A DNA stretch of 64,000 nucleotides, from assembly GCA_027729635.1 (NCBI GenBank), contig JAQCEM010000001.1:124001-188000 (forward strand). Reading direction: 5' to 3'. Below are positions 42,585 to 50,039 of the stretch, piece after piece (position 1 is the first letter of the stretch; every line of letters starts with the position of its first letter). The stretch is from Casp-actino8 sp001510335 (lineage in GTDB: Bacteria > Actinomycetota > Acidimicrobiia > Acidimicrobiales > Ilumatobacteraceae). The position numbers and the translations under genes are program-made. Under the pieces are notes generated by a model. It was not told where the DNA came from. It saw only the letters and a program-made list of their open reading frames with translations, and made no database searches.

Positions 42585-43769
42585 TTATCGCGTTGAGCGA
42601 ACGAGTCCTAAACCGGCTGTTGCTACCAACTCACGCTGAATCTCATTCACGCCACCACCAAAGGTGTTGATCTGCGCAGCGCGAGCAGCACGTTCAACTT
42701 CACCGTGGATGACTGCGCCTTCAGATCCTTCACGTAAGTGCGACACCGGTCCAAGAATTCCTTGCAGAATTCGATAGACCTCAACAGCCTTCTCAGTGCC
42801 AAAGACTTTGACGCCAGAGGCTTCAGCCGGTCCGAGCGTGTTGTCTGACACCGCCTTGGCCAACTTCCAGGTCATCAATCGAATTGCGTCAAGCAGTGCA
42901 TGGCTCTTGGCCAGATCGGCCTGGACCCACGGAACATCAATCATCTTTTGATCGTTGCCAGTGCCACTTGGAGTCACGCGACACCATGTGGTCACATCGT
43001 CCAACAAACGCTCGGTGAGACCCGACAAAGCCGCCAAACCAACACGCTCGTGATTGAGTTGCATGGTGATGAGCTTCCAACCACCGTTGATCTCGCCGAT
43101 GACATTTTCTTTCGAAACGCGCACATCGGTGTAGTAGGTCGCAGTGGTCATGACGCCACCAACAGTGACGATCGGAGTCCATTCAAAGCCTGGCGTGTTG
43201 GTCGGAACAATGATCAATGTGATGCCCTGGTGCTTGGGTGCTTCGGTGTCGGTACGGCAAGCCAGCCAGACATAGTCAGACTGATTGGCGCCCGAGGTAT
43301 AGACCTTGTTGCCATTGATGACCCACTCATCACCATCGAGCACAGCCGAACAACGCAAAGCGGCCAAGTCGGTGCCGGCCTCAGGTTCGGTATAACCAAT
43401 CGCGAAATTGATTTCGCCCTGCAGAATTCCGGTGAGGTACTGATCTTTTTGGGCTTGAGTTCCATGGGCCATGAGGGCGGGCCCAACAGTGTTCACCGTG
43501 ACGAATGGGAACGGCGCATGGGCGCGTTGAATCTCGTCGAACATAATGAACTGATCAGTTGCCGGACGTCCCTGGCCACCAAATTCTTTGGGCCAACCGA
43601 GTCCGAGCCAACCGTCGGCACCTAGTTTGCGGACCAGTTCACGAAACAATGGCCTTCCCTCACCAGATTCGCCCAATTCGGCGCGCACTTCGGGTGTCAG
43701 CATGGCCGCGAAATACTCACGGAGTTCTTTACGTAGTGCCTGCTGTTCGGGGGTTTCGGCGAGATACAT
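42585..43769 (-). CDS. chsE2: ChsE2/ChsE4-like acyl-CoA dehydrogenase (FadE29/FadE26 type)
   Basis: A 394-residue acyl-CoA dehydrogenase: TPEQQALRKELREYFAAMLTP, LGLGWPKEFGGQGRP, FAIGYTEPEAGTDLAALR, ATYYTDVRVSKENVIGE, MQLNHERVGL and FGGGVNEIQRELVATAGLGL. These segments match the mycobacterial cholesterol enzymes FadE29 (ChsE2) and FadE26 (ChsE4) far better than the dehydrogenase at 35105 does. It should form the heteromeric enzyme with the ChsE1-like protein. Operator 9 lies 16 bp before the ATG. The gene symbol is a best guess between chsE2 and chsE4. Confidence 0.87.
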   Translation of the reverse strand: MYLAETPEQQALRKELREYFAAMLTPEVRAELGESGEGRPLFRELVRKLGADGWLGLGWPKEFGGQGRPATDQFIMFDEIQRAHAPFPFVTVNTVGPALMAHGTQAQKDQYLTGILQGEINFAIGYTEPEAGTDLAALRCSAVLDGDEWVINGNKVYTSGANQSDYVWLACRTDTEAPKHQGITLIIVPTNTPGFEWTPIVTVGGVMTTATYYTDVRVSKENVIGEINGGWKLITMQLNHERVGLAALSGLTERLLDDVTTWCRVTPSGTGNDQKMIDVPWVQADLAKSHALLDAIRLMTWKLAKAVSDNTLGPAEASGVKVFGTEKAVEVYRILQGILGPVSHLREGSEGAVIHGEVERAARAAQINTFGGGVNEIQRELVATAGLGLVRSTR

Positions 43770-43785
43770 GTCATTACCCTACCCC

Positions 43786-43808
43786 GCTTCTGACGGGGTG
43801 TCAGAAAC
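43786..43808. promoter_or_regulatory. Operator site 9 of the TCTGAC-N5-GTCAGA regulon
   Basis: GCTTCTGAC-N5-GTCAGAAAC, one mismatch in the outer left arm. It sits directly upstream of the ChsE2-like gene and 60 bp before the divergent RibD-like gene. It is the last copy seen and marks the right edge of the island. Confidence 0.78.
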
Positions 43809-43868
43809 TCTGCCCTGTGAAATTTTGCCAATTATTGGCAGAAATACCGCTAGACAGAGGTCGTGCAG

Positions 43869-44480
43869 ATGCTCTTCCCGCGACCCCAAGAGATTTCGGT
43901 CGCCGAGGCCTACGACAGCGCCCATCGCACCCGCCGCCGTGATCATTCTGGGGACCGACCTTGGGTTGTGCTGTCGATGATCAGCACGGCCGACGGCGCC
44001 ACGGCGATCGACGGCAACTCGGCAAAGTTAGGCGGACCTGCCGATCGCGAAGTTTTCCTGCATCTCCATCGTTCGGCGGACTGCGTTCTCGTCGGAGCCC
44101 AAACCATTCGCCAAGATTCGTACTCGCCACTCCCTGCTCACCAGAAGCTCGTCGTACTCTCCACCACCGGCGATTTGGGTGCGAATACTCAGGCGCTACT
44201 TGATGCTGGCAATACCCAGATCGTCACAGGTGATGTACACAACATCGTGCACGATCTTTCAGGAAACATCTGCGTTCTCGAAGGTGGTTCAAATCTCAAC
44301 AATCAAATGTTGCAGGCAAATTTGATTGACGAAATTTGTCTCACGATCGCTCCGATGTTTGTCGGCGGCACGACCCCACGAATTTTCGAAGGTGAGTGGT
44401 TCAACCATGAGTCGTGGACGCTTGCGCATGTATGCCACGACTCGGGATTTGTCTTCTTGCGCTATTTGCGATCTGAATGA
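43869..44480 (+). CDS. Pyrimidine/dihydrofolate reductase-like protein (RibD C-terminal domain family)
   Basis: A 203-residue stand-alone RibD_C/DHFR-fold protein: VVLSMISTADGATAIDGNSAKLGGPADREVF, DCVLVGAQTIRQDSY, VLEGGSNLNNQML and LTIAPMFVGG. The fold binds NADPH. Actinobacteria carry several such reductases whose substrates are mostly unknown. The ATG at 43869 with AGAGG upstream is preferred to GTG 43863. The last 19 bp overlap the convergent gpgS gene. Confidence 0.85.
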   Translation: MLFPRPQEISVAEAYDSAHRTRRRDHSGDRPWVVLSMISTADGATAIDGNSAKLGGPADREVFLHLHRSADCVLVGAQTIRQDSYSPLPAHQKLVVLSTTGDLGANTQALLDAGNTQIVTGDVHNIVHDLSGNICVLEGGSNLNNQMLQANLIDEICLTIAPMFVGGTTPRIFEGEWFNHESWTLAHVCHDSGFVFLRYLRSE

Positions 44481-45364
44481 GGCAACTGAGGCATTTTCGG
44501 CAGCGAATTCACTGGTGGACGCTCGCCGATATTGAGTTGCAGAGGACCCAATTCTTTGCGATGCAACATGGGAACATCTTCAGCAAAGTCGGGCGGATAC
44601 GGAGTACGCAAGAGCAATGTCGCAGCAACCTCGGCGGCTTGAATCGCCAAAGTTTCTAACTTGTGATGCCGATGCAATCGCACGCCAAGATCAACCTGTC
44701 CGAGACTTTGAATACCGAACTTCGCGACCATGTCGATCAACATGCCGATCTCAACGCCCCACCCTGTTGCGAAAGGAATGGCTTCAAGCATGCTTCGCCG
44801 ACCAGCAAATTCACCAGCAAGCGGCTGTTGCAGATCGGCAATTTCTGGAAAATACATCGACAACAAAGGTCGCGCGACAAGTTCTGTTGTTCGTCCACCG
44901 CCACCTAAGTGCGACGGCCGTTCGTAGTTTGCCTTCACGAGTCCGAGTTCATCGTCGATGAGCAATGGGACTACTAACCGAACAACCCAATCGGCCGTAA
45001 AGCTTGTAATGTCACCATCAATCCAGACGACGATGTCGCCAGCACTCGCCAACAAGCTCGCCCAAAGGGTATTTCCTTTTCCGCGCTCAGCTCCGTGAAA
45101 GAAATGCACAAAATCAATTGGCACCACCGTTGCACCGGCTTCGGCGGCAATTTCATCGGTACCGTCGGTTGAGTCATCGTCAAGCACAATCAATTCATCG
45201 ACCAATGTGCCAACAAGAGTCGGTTCAATCATTCGGACGAGGTCGCCAACCGTCTGGGCTTCGTTACGACAAGGGATGCACACCGAAATGGTGCGGTTGC
45301 CCTTCAGGCTCAAAGCGTAAGCCAAGTCCCATCCCGCTGGATCGAATGTCTTGACTGCACTCAT
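44462..45364 (-). CDS. gpgS: Glucosyl-3-phosphoglycerate synthase
   Basis: A 300-residue GT-A glycosyltransferase of family GT81 that makes glucosyl-3-phosphoglycerate, precursor of glucosylglycerate and of methylglucose lipopolysaccharide. Motifs: ISVCIPCRNEAQTVG, VLDDDSTDGT, the metal site IDGDI, GLVKANYERP, the GEFAGRRS loop and ATGWGVEIGMLID. GGAG precedes the ATG at 45364. It diverges from a FolP2-like gene; in M. tuberculosis folP2 and gpgS are also neighbours (Rv1207-Rv1208). Confidence 0.9.
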   Translation of the reverse strand: MSAVKTFDPAGWDLAYALSLKGNRTISVCIPCRNEAQTVGDLVRMIEPTLVGTLVDELIVLDDDSTDGTDEIAAEAGATVVPIDFVHFFHGAERGKGNTLWASLLASAGDIVVWIDGDITSFTADWVVRLVVPLLIDDELGLVKANYERPSHLGGGGRTTELVARPLLSMYFPEIADLQQPLAGEFAGRRSMLEAIPFATGWGVEIGMLIDMVAKFGIQSLGQVDLGVRLHRHHKLETLAIQAAEVAATLLLRTPYPPDFAEDVPMLHRKELGPLQLNIGERPPVNSLPKMPQLPHSDRK

Positions 45365-45379
45365 GTCAACTCCATCCCG

Positions 45380-45385
45380 TAGCCT
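45380..45385 (+). promoter_or_regulatory. Leaderless-type -10 box for the FolP2-like gene
   Basis: TAGCCT is 7 nt before the ATG at 45393, within the 28 bp between divergent start codons. Confidence 0.55.
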
Positions 45386-45392
45386 GCGGAAC

Positions 45393-46139
45393 ATGTTCTT
45401 GTACGGGGTGGTGAACGCTTCACCTGACTCATTAAACCTTGATTCAATCGCAACTGACGCCACTTCTGCGAGGCAGAGAGGTGAATATCTCCTGAATCAC
45501 GGGTGTGACGGTATTGACCTCGGCGGCCAGGGCTCAACCGATAATGCTTCAGTGATCCCATGGCAAGAAGAATGGGACCGACTCAAAGAGATTGTCGAAA
45601 CTTTGGCCCAGTTCAATGTGCCGCTCAGTATCGACTCGTGGAAACCGCAAGTTACACGCCTCGCCCTCGAACATGGGGCAACGGTCATCAACGCTGCCGA
45701 TGGAATGCAAAGCGATGAGATGTGGCAAGTGGCTGCCGATTTTCAAGCACCGATTGTGTTGCCATTTTTGTCAGGGCCGAATCCGCGCGAAATGGAACTC
45801 GTGAAGGCAGACCCGATTCAGGTCATGCTCGACTTCTTTACTGAACAACTTAAAGTTGCCGATCGATTTGGATTACGACGTCTATGCATCCTTGATCCAG
45901 GCACTGGCTTTGCTCCATCAAATTGGCCGTGGGAAGAGCGCTATATCTACCAAAAGCAGGTGTACTCACACCTTGATCGACTACGAGTTTTCAATCTTCC
46001 GTTGTACATCGCCTTGCCTTGGAAAGAAACGGCACAACACGACGAGCTGCTCGAGATCGTTTTGCGCCAACAACCCGAATATGGTCGCGGCCACTACCCC
46101 GAAAAAATTCGTCGCGTCGAACGACAACTCAACTTATAA
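45393..46139 (+). CDS. Dihydropteroate synthase-like protein (FolP2 type)
   Basis: A 248-residue DHPS-fold TIM barrel. It keeps GVVNASPDSLN and DLGGQGST, but the arginine of the usual STRPG loop is absent, SIDSWKPQ replaces SIDTYK, LDPGTGFAPSNWPW lacks the catalytic Lys expected after GFGK, and the SRKSF segment reads ALPWKE. These changes argue against normal dihydropteroate synthesis. M. tuberculosis FolP2 is a known DHPS paralogue without DHPS activity and sits next to gpgS, as here. A link to glucosylglycerate metabolism is possible. ATG at 45393 avoids overlap with gpgS. Confidence 0.83.
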   Translation: MFLYGVVNASPDSLNLDSIATDATSARQRGEYLLNHGCDGIDLGGQGSTDNASVIPWQEEWDRLKEIVETLAQFNVPLSIDSWKPQVTRLALEHGATVINAADGMQSDEMWQVAADFQAPIVLPFLSGPNPREMELVKADPIQVMLDFFTEQLKVADRFGLRRLCILDPGTGFAPSNWPWEERYIYQKQVYSHLDRLRVFNLPLYIALPWKETAQHDELLEIVLRQQPEYGRGHYPEKIRRVERQLNL

Positions 46140-46613
46140 AGAAGACGTCAATTGTGCGAGCGCGCCGCGTGGGTACACCGCATCTGGGGGAAGAGTTGCA
46201 TCCCAATTTTTGGGACAACGATGTGGAGCCACTTCTTGCAATGGTGCCAAAACAAAACGGCGTTCGGCGTATCTCGGATGCGGCACAGTTACCTCGCCGC
46301 CAGTGATTGACACATCATCATAAAAGAGCAAATCCAAATCAAGCGTGCGTGGACCCCAGTGAATCTCCCGCACCCTTCCTGCTTCGGCTTCGATGCGATG
46401 CAACCAGCGCATCAACGCGTATGGGTCAAGGTCGGTTTCTAGCACCACAACCATGTTGAGATACGCCCCTTGATTTTCTGGGCCACCAACTGGGTCTGTC
46501 TCAAAAACCTGAGATTGTTTCAGCACACCGACACCGAGCTGTTCAATGGCAAAACTCAGCGATTGAACTCGGTCTCCTAAATTACTTCCTAGAGCAACAA
46601 TCGCTTCGTGCAC
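46134..46613 (-). CDS. folK: 2-amino-4-hydroxy-6-hydroxymethyldihydropteridine pyrophosphokinase
   Basis: HPPK transfers pyrophosphate from ATP to the pterin in folate synthesis. The 159-residue protein begins with a GTG start and IVALGSNLGDR, and has VFETDPVGGPENQGAYLNMVV, EAGRVREIHWGPRTLDLDLLFYDD and VPHPRYAERRFVLAPLQEVAP. It follows folB after a 3-bp gap and overlaps the end of the FolP2-like gene by 6 bp. Confidence 0.94.
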   Translation of the reverse strand: MHEAIVALGSNLGDRVQSLSFAIEQLGVGVLKQSQVFETDPVGGPENQGAYLNMVVVLETDLDPYALMRWLHRIEAEAGRVREIHWGPRTLDLDLLFYDDVSITGGEVTVPHPRYAERRFVLAPLQEVAPHRCPKNWDATLPPDAVYPRGALAQLTSSL

Positions 46614-46616
46614 GAT

Positions 46617-47000
46617 TTACTCACTGGCGCCAAGGGCAACGCGATGAATTCGCACGGCTGATGACCGCACGTCTTCGGGTACTGGTGGTCGAAGTTTGGT
46701 GAGGGTTAGGTCAACTGCCAAAACATGAGGAAATGTCAACACAACATCGGCCATACGCTGAGCCAAACGCTCGAGCAATTGATCAGATGTGGCGCGTGCA
46801 ACTGCTGCGAGTTGCATACAGACTTCGCCATAATGCACGGTCTGAGTGAGGTCGTCACTTTGCCCAGCCTCTCGTAAATCAACGTGAATATCGACATCAA
46901 TTTGTAGCGGCTGGGCCGACTCACGCTCGTGATCAAGAACGCCAATCACGCTGACGACTCGAAGCCCATTGATAAGAATGTGATCAGTCACGGCTGCCAC
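46617..47000 (-). CDS. folB: Dihydroneopterin aldolase
   Basis: A 127-residue DHNA-type protein: ILINGLRVVSVIGVLDHERE, QIDVDIHVDL, TVHYGEVCMQLAAVA and the C-terminal VDLTLTKLRPPVPEDV. It converts dihydroneopterin to the hydroxymethylpterin used by FolK. The start is GTG at 47000 (GTG 46991 also fits). Only 14 bp separate it from the divergent amidase start. Confidence 0.92.
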   Translation of the reverse strand: MAAVTDHILINGLRVVSVIGVLDHERESAQPLQIDVDIHVDLREAGQSDDLTQTVHYGEVCMQLAAVARATSDQLLERLAQRMADVVLTFPHVLAVDLTLTKLRPPVPEDVRSSAVRIHRVALGASE

Positions 47001-47002
47001 GG

Positions 47003-47008
47003 TACCGT
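47003..47008 (+). promoter_or_regulatory. Leaderless-type -10 box for the amidase gene
   Basis: TACCGT is 6 nt before the ATG at 47015. On the minus strand CATAAC is 6 nt before the folB GTG, so the two promoters must interlock in a 14-bp gap. Confidence 0.5.
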
Positions 47009-47014
47009 TATGGC

Positions 47015-48277
47015 ATGTCGAGTAACACCGCTATAGACACCGGAACTTTTAACCCCCAGCGAGTTGTCGCCGACTTACGCGAATTGGCGTCCCGCACCGG
47101 AGGCCCAGAAGGCTCCCGCCGCCTCTGCTGGACCCCTGAATGGGTGAATGCTCGCAATCTGCTCCGAGAAGAACTCTCGGGCCTGCCCGTTGATGTCGAC
47201 GTGGACGAAGCCGGGAACCTTTGGGCTTACCTTCGTGGAGCTTCGAAAGACACGCTGGTCGTTGGCAGCCACCTCGACAGCGTCCCCAAGGGTGGCTGGC
47301 TCGACGGCTCCCTCGGCGTTTTGGCCGGCCTTGAATTACTGCGCTCACTCGCCGCTCAGGGCACGCCTCCGGTGACGGTCGCGCTTGTTGACTGGGCCGA
47401 TGAGGAGGGCGCTCGCTTTAGCCGCTCACTCTTTGGCTCAGCGGCAGTCATGGGCACAGTTGATGTTGACATCATGCGCGGACTCTCCGATAAAGAGGGC
47501 AACAAACTGATTGACGTCTTGCCGCAACATGGCGTTGACATCGACAATATGGACGGAGCCCAGACTCGAGTTGCTGACGCCAAGGCTTATGTCGAAGTCC
47601 ACATTGAACAAGGGCCAGTTCTTGAATCAATGAATTTGGGTATTTGCACAGTGACTGGCACCAAAGGTATTGAACGCGAGCGACTCATTTTCAAGGGTCA
47701 AGCCGCTCATGCCGGAACAATGCCGATGCCAATGCGTCGCGACAGTTTTCGGGCAGCTGCTCGATTTGCATTAGCAGTGGCCGATATCGGCGAAAACCAT
47801 GATGGCGTGACGACCGTTGGTGCAGTTGCCTGCAAACCTGGCGTCGTCACCGCAGTCGCTGGCGAAACAACAATCACTCTTGATATGCGCCACATTGATG
47901 CTGGCGAATTAGCAGCGATGTATTCCGAAAGTATTGCCGCTGCTCACGCTGCTGCCGAAGCCGAAGGTTGCACCGTCGAGTTCGAGCACATCTTCCGGAT
48001 CCCCCCAATGCCATTTCACCCAGAGCTCCTTGAAGCAGCGCGAACGAGCGTCCGCGAAGTTGAAGGTCACGATGTCGAATTGCCAAGTGGAGCACTCCAC
48101 GATGCCAGTGAAATGGCTCGCAGTATTCCGACGGTCATGATTTTTTCTTCGTCAATTGCCGGACTCAGCCACACTAAAGAAGAAGACACTTCGGACGAGC
48201 ATTTGTTCATGGCAGTTGATGCTTTCAATCGCACCTGCCGTCGGACCATTCAATTGATGGTCGACGGAAAGCTATAA
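47015..48277 (+). CDS. Hydantoinase/carbamoylase family amidase (M20)
   Basis: A 420-residue zinc amidase of the N-carbamoyl-L-amino-acid hydrolase/allantoate amidohydrolase group. It has VVGSHLDSVPKGGWLDGSLGV, DWADEEGARFSRSLFGS, the substrate Arg/His region VHIEQGPVLE, GQAAHAGTMPMPMRRD and a C-terminal SGALHDA. All metal ligands appear present. Substrate may be a ureido acid from pyrimidine or purine breakdown, which would fit the nucleoside salvage theme, but this is not shown. Confidence 0.89.
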   Translation: MSSNTAIDTGTFNPQRVVADLRELASRTGGPEGSRRLCWTPEWVNARNLLREELSGLPVDVDVDEAGNLWAYLRGASKDTLVVGSHLDSVPKGGWLDGSLGVLAGLELLRSLAAQGTPPVTVALVDWADEEGARFSRSLFGSAAVMGTVDVDIMRGLSDKEGNKLIDVLPQHGVDIDNMDGAQTRVADAKAYVEVHIEQGPVLESMNLGICTVTGTKGIERERLIFKGQAAHAGTMPMPMRRDSFRAAARFALAVADIGENHDGVTTVGAVACKPGVVTAVAGETTITLDMRHIDAGELAAMYSESIAAAHAAAEAEGCTVEFEHIFRIPPMPFHPELLEAARTSVREVEGHDVELPSGALHDASEMARSIPTVMIFSSSIAGLSHTKEEDTSDEHLFMAVDAFNRTCRRTIQLMVDGKL

Positions 48278-48304
48278 ATCCATTTTCAGCGAGATGTGTT
48301 GATA

Positions 48305-48994
48305 TCAGTTTTCTTCTTTGGCGACCGGATACAACGTCTTCACCAAAAAGAAGGCAATAACTCCGCCGACGAACTGAGCAATCAAAAACCCCGGAATCGA
48401 TGACGGTTTAATTCCGGCAAAAGTGTCCGACATTGAACGCGCAAAGTCAACGGCTGGATTCGCAAAACTGGTGGACGAGGTGAACCAATACGCTCCCCCA
48501 ATCCAAACGCCCACCGCGTACGGAACTGCCGAGACTCGACCGCTGCGCACGATGCAAAAAATCACCAGAATAAGTCCAATCGTGGCAATCACCTCAGAGA
48601 ACCACAACGCCCCCGACGACCGATCCTTCGTTGACCAATTCACCGCATCGAGTTCAAACATGATGTTCGCAATCATTGCGCCCACACATCCGCCAACGAT
48701 CTGCACGATCGAGTACAACACCAATTCGCGATTTGTCAGCCCGCCAAACAATCGCGTGACCAGGGAAACGACTGGGTTGAAGTGGGCCCCCGAAACTGGT
48801 CCCAAGGCCAAGATCAAAGCAATCAGTCCACCGGTTGTCGCCGCAGCATTTGCAAGTAATTGCAAACCGACATCATTGGGAGAAAGACGTTGCGCCATGA
48901 TGCCCGAGCCAACAACGACCGCCACCAAAAAGGCCGTGCCAATACCTTCGGCTAATAAACGAACACTTAGCGAAGGTTGAGAAGTTTTAGTCAC
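48305..48994 (-). CDS. Aquaporin/MIP family channel
   Basis: A 229-residue six-helix channel with both half-helix motifs: SGAHFNPVVS and SFANPAVDFARSMSDTFAGI. The second loop with Asp-Phe-Ala-Arg keeps the selectivity-filter Arg. This subtype in actinobacteria is often near arsenic genes, but none is seen here. The start is GTG at 48994 with CAGACT 6 nt upstream, so it may be leaderless. It likely passes water, glycerol or metalloids. Confidence 0.88.
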   Translation of the reverse strand: MTKTSQPSLSVRLLAEGIGTAFLVAVVVGSGIMAQRLSPNDVGLQLLANAAATTGGLIALILALGPVSGAHFNPVVSLVTRLFGGLTNRELVLYSIVQIVGGCVGAMIANIMFELDAVNWSTKDRSSGALWFSEVIATIGLILVIFCIVRSGRVSAVPYAVGVWIGGAYWFTSSTSFANPAVDFARSMSDTFAGIKPSSIPGFLIAQFVGGVIAFFLVKTLYPVAKEEN

Positions 48995-49069
48995 CCCACC
49001 AGTCTGCCAAGTGATAACGCTCCAATCACGCGTGCGGGCAAACCTTCACGAGCAGAGCCAGTCGAAGAG

Positions 49070-49075
49070 TACTGT
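49070..49075 (+). promoter_or_regulatory. Leaderless-type -10 box for the FkbM gene
   Basis: TACTGT is 7 nt before GTG 49083 and decides that start over GTG 49011. Confidence 0.55.
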
Positions 49076-49082
49076 TACACCT

Positions 49083-50033
49083 GTGTTTAAACGCAAACAA
49101 AGTGCGCCGGCATCGATTGACGAAATGATTTCGTTGGTCTTTGGCGAAGTAACTCCCGAGCAGAACCACGTTCTCCACCACCTAGCTAATCAAGCCATCA
49201 AATCTGGCAAGGACCCACTGCGTTCACTCATTTTGCACACCGACCAACAGATTCTCCCCAGTCGCATCGTGGCTCGATTTGGTCCACAGGATATTGCCTG
49301 GCACGAAATCAATGGATTGCAGATCGCGGTTGACACAGCAGAGGGTTCAGTTTCGCCGCAGGTGGCCGCGGGATATGAACCCCACGTCTCACGGGTCTTG
49401 CATCAACTCCTACAACCGGGTGACACATTTATTGATGTTGGCGCCAACATCGGTGTTCATGTCACAGATGCTGCACGAATCGTTGGGCCCCATGGACAGG
49501 TTGTCGCCGTCGAACCAAATACCGAAAATTGCCGATTGCTACTACTTACTGCCGAGAAGAACAATCTGCACAACATCACGTTGATCCCAAGCGCACTCTC
49601 TGACTCTGGTGAATGGGCCTGGTTCAGTACCCACATCGGCTCAAATGGTGGATTGATGGCTAGCGAAAACGCGACGATCGCCAATGGCTTTGGCTTCATC
49701 GTCCCAGTTCGTCGCCTTGATGACGTTGCCCCTAGCAAAACAAAGCTGATCAAGGTTGACGTCGAGGGTGCAGAAATATCAGTTTTGCGATCAGGCCTGG
49801 AAACTCTTCACCGAGATCGTCCATCGATCATTATGGAATTTAGTTGCGAAATGGTTCAGCGGGTCTCCGGAATTGAGCCTCGCGAAGCACTGTTATGGAT
49901 TGAAAATCTCGGCTACGAGATTTCCGTCATTCAGAAATCCGATGGCGAGATTTCCTCAACGACCGCCGAGCAATTAATCAATAACTGGGGCGCGCTCACC
50001 CGCATCGAAGACTTATTGCTTTCCCCTCGCTGA
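49083..50033 (+). CDS. FkbM family methyltransferase
   Basis: A 316-residue SAM-dependent methyltransferase. The SAM motif is DTFIDVGANIGVHVTDAARIVG, followed by VVAVEPNTENCRLLL, IPSALSDS and LIKVDVEGAEISVLRSG, characteristic of FkbM proteins that O-methylate sugars or polyketides. The N-terminal 60 residues are not conserved. The GTG at 49083 is chosen on the -10 box; an upstream GTG at 49011 would add 24 residues of low similarity. The target may be a cell-surface glycan; unknown. Confidence 0.86.
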   Translation: MFKRKQSAPASIDEMISLVFGEVTPEQNHVLHHLANQAIKSGKDPLRSLILHTDQQILPSRIVARFGPQDIAWHEINGLQIAVDTAEGSVSPQVAAGYEPHVSRVLHQLLQPGDTFIDVGANIGVHVTDAARIVGPHGQVVAVEPNTENCRLLLLTAEKNNLHNITLIPSALSDSGEWAWFSTHIGSNGGLMASENATIANGFGFIVPVRRLDDVAPSKTKLIKVDVEGAEISVLRSGLETLHRDRPSIIMEFSCEMVQRVSGIEPREALLWIENLGYEISVIQKSDGEISSTTAEQLINNWGALTRIEDLLLSPR

Positions 50034-50039
50034 AATAGT

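Noticed and set aside
42900..43625. 241-codon open frame on the plus strand inside the ChsE2-like gene
   Set aside because: Antisense shadow of a conserved acyl-CoA dehydrogenase; no start signal or recognisable domain.
45393..46139. Calling this gene folP (true dihydropteroate synthase)
   Set aside because: The STRPG arginine, the GFGK lysine and the SRKS segment are missing, and gpgS adjacency matches the FolP2 paralogue.
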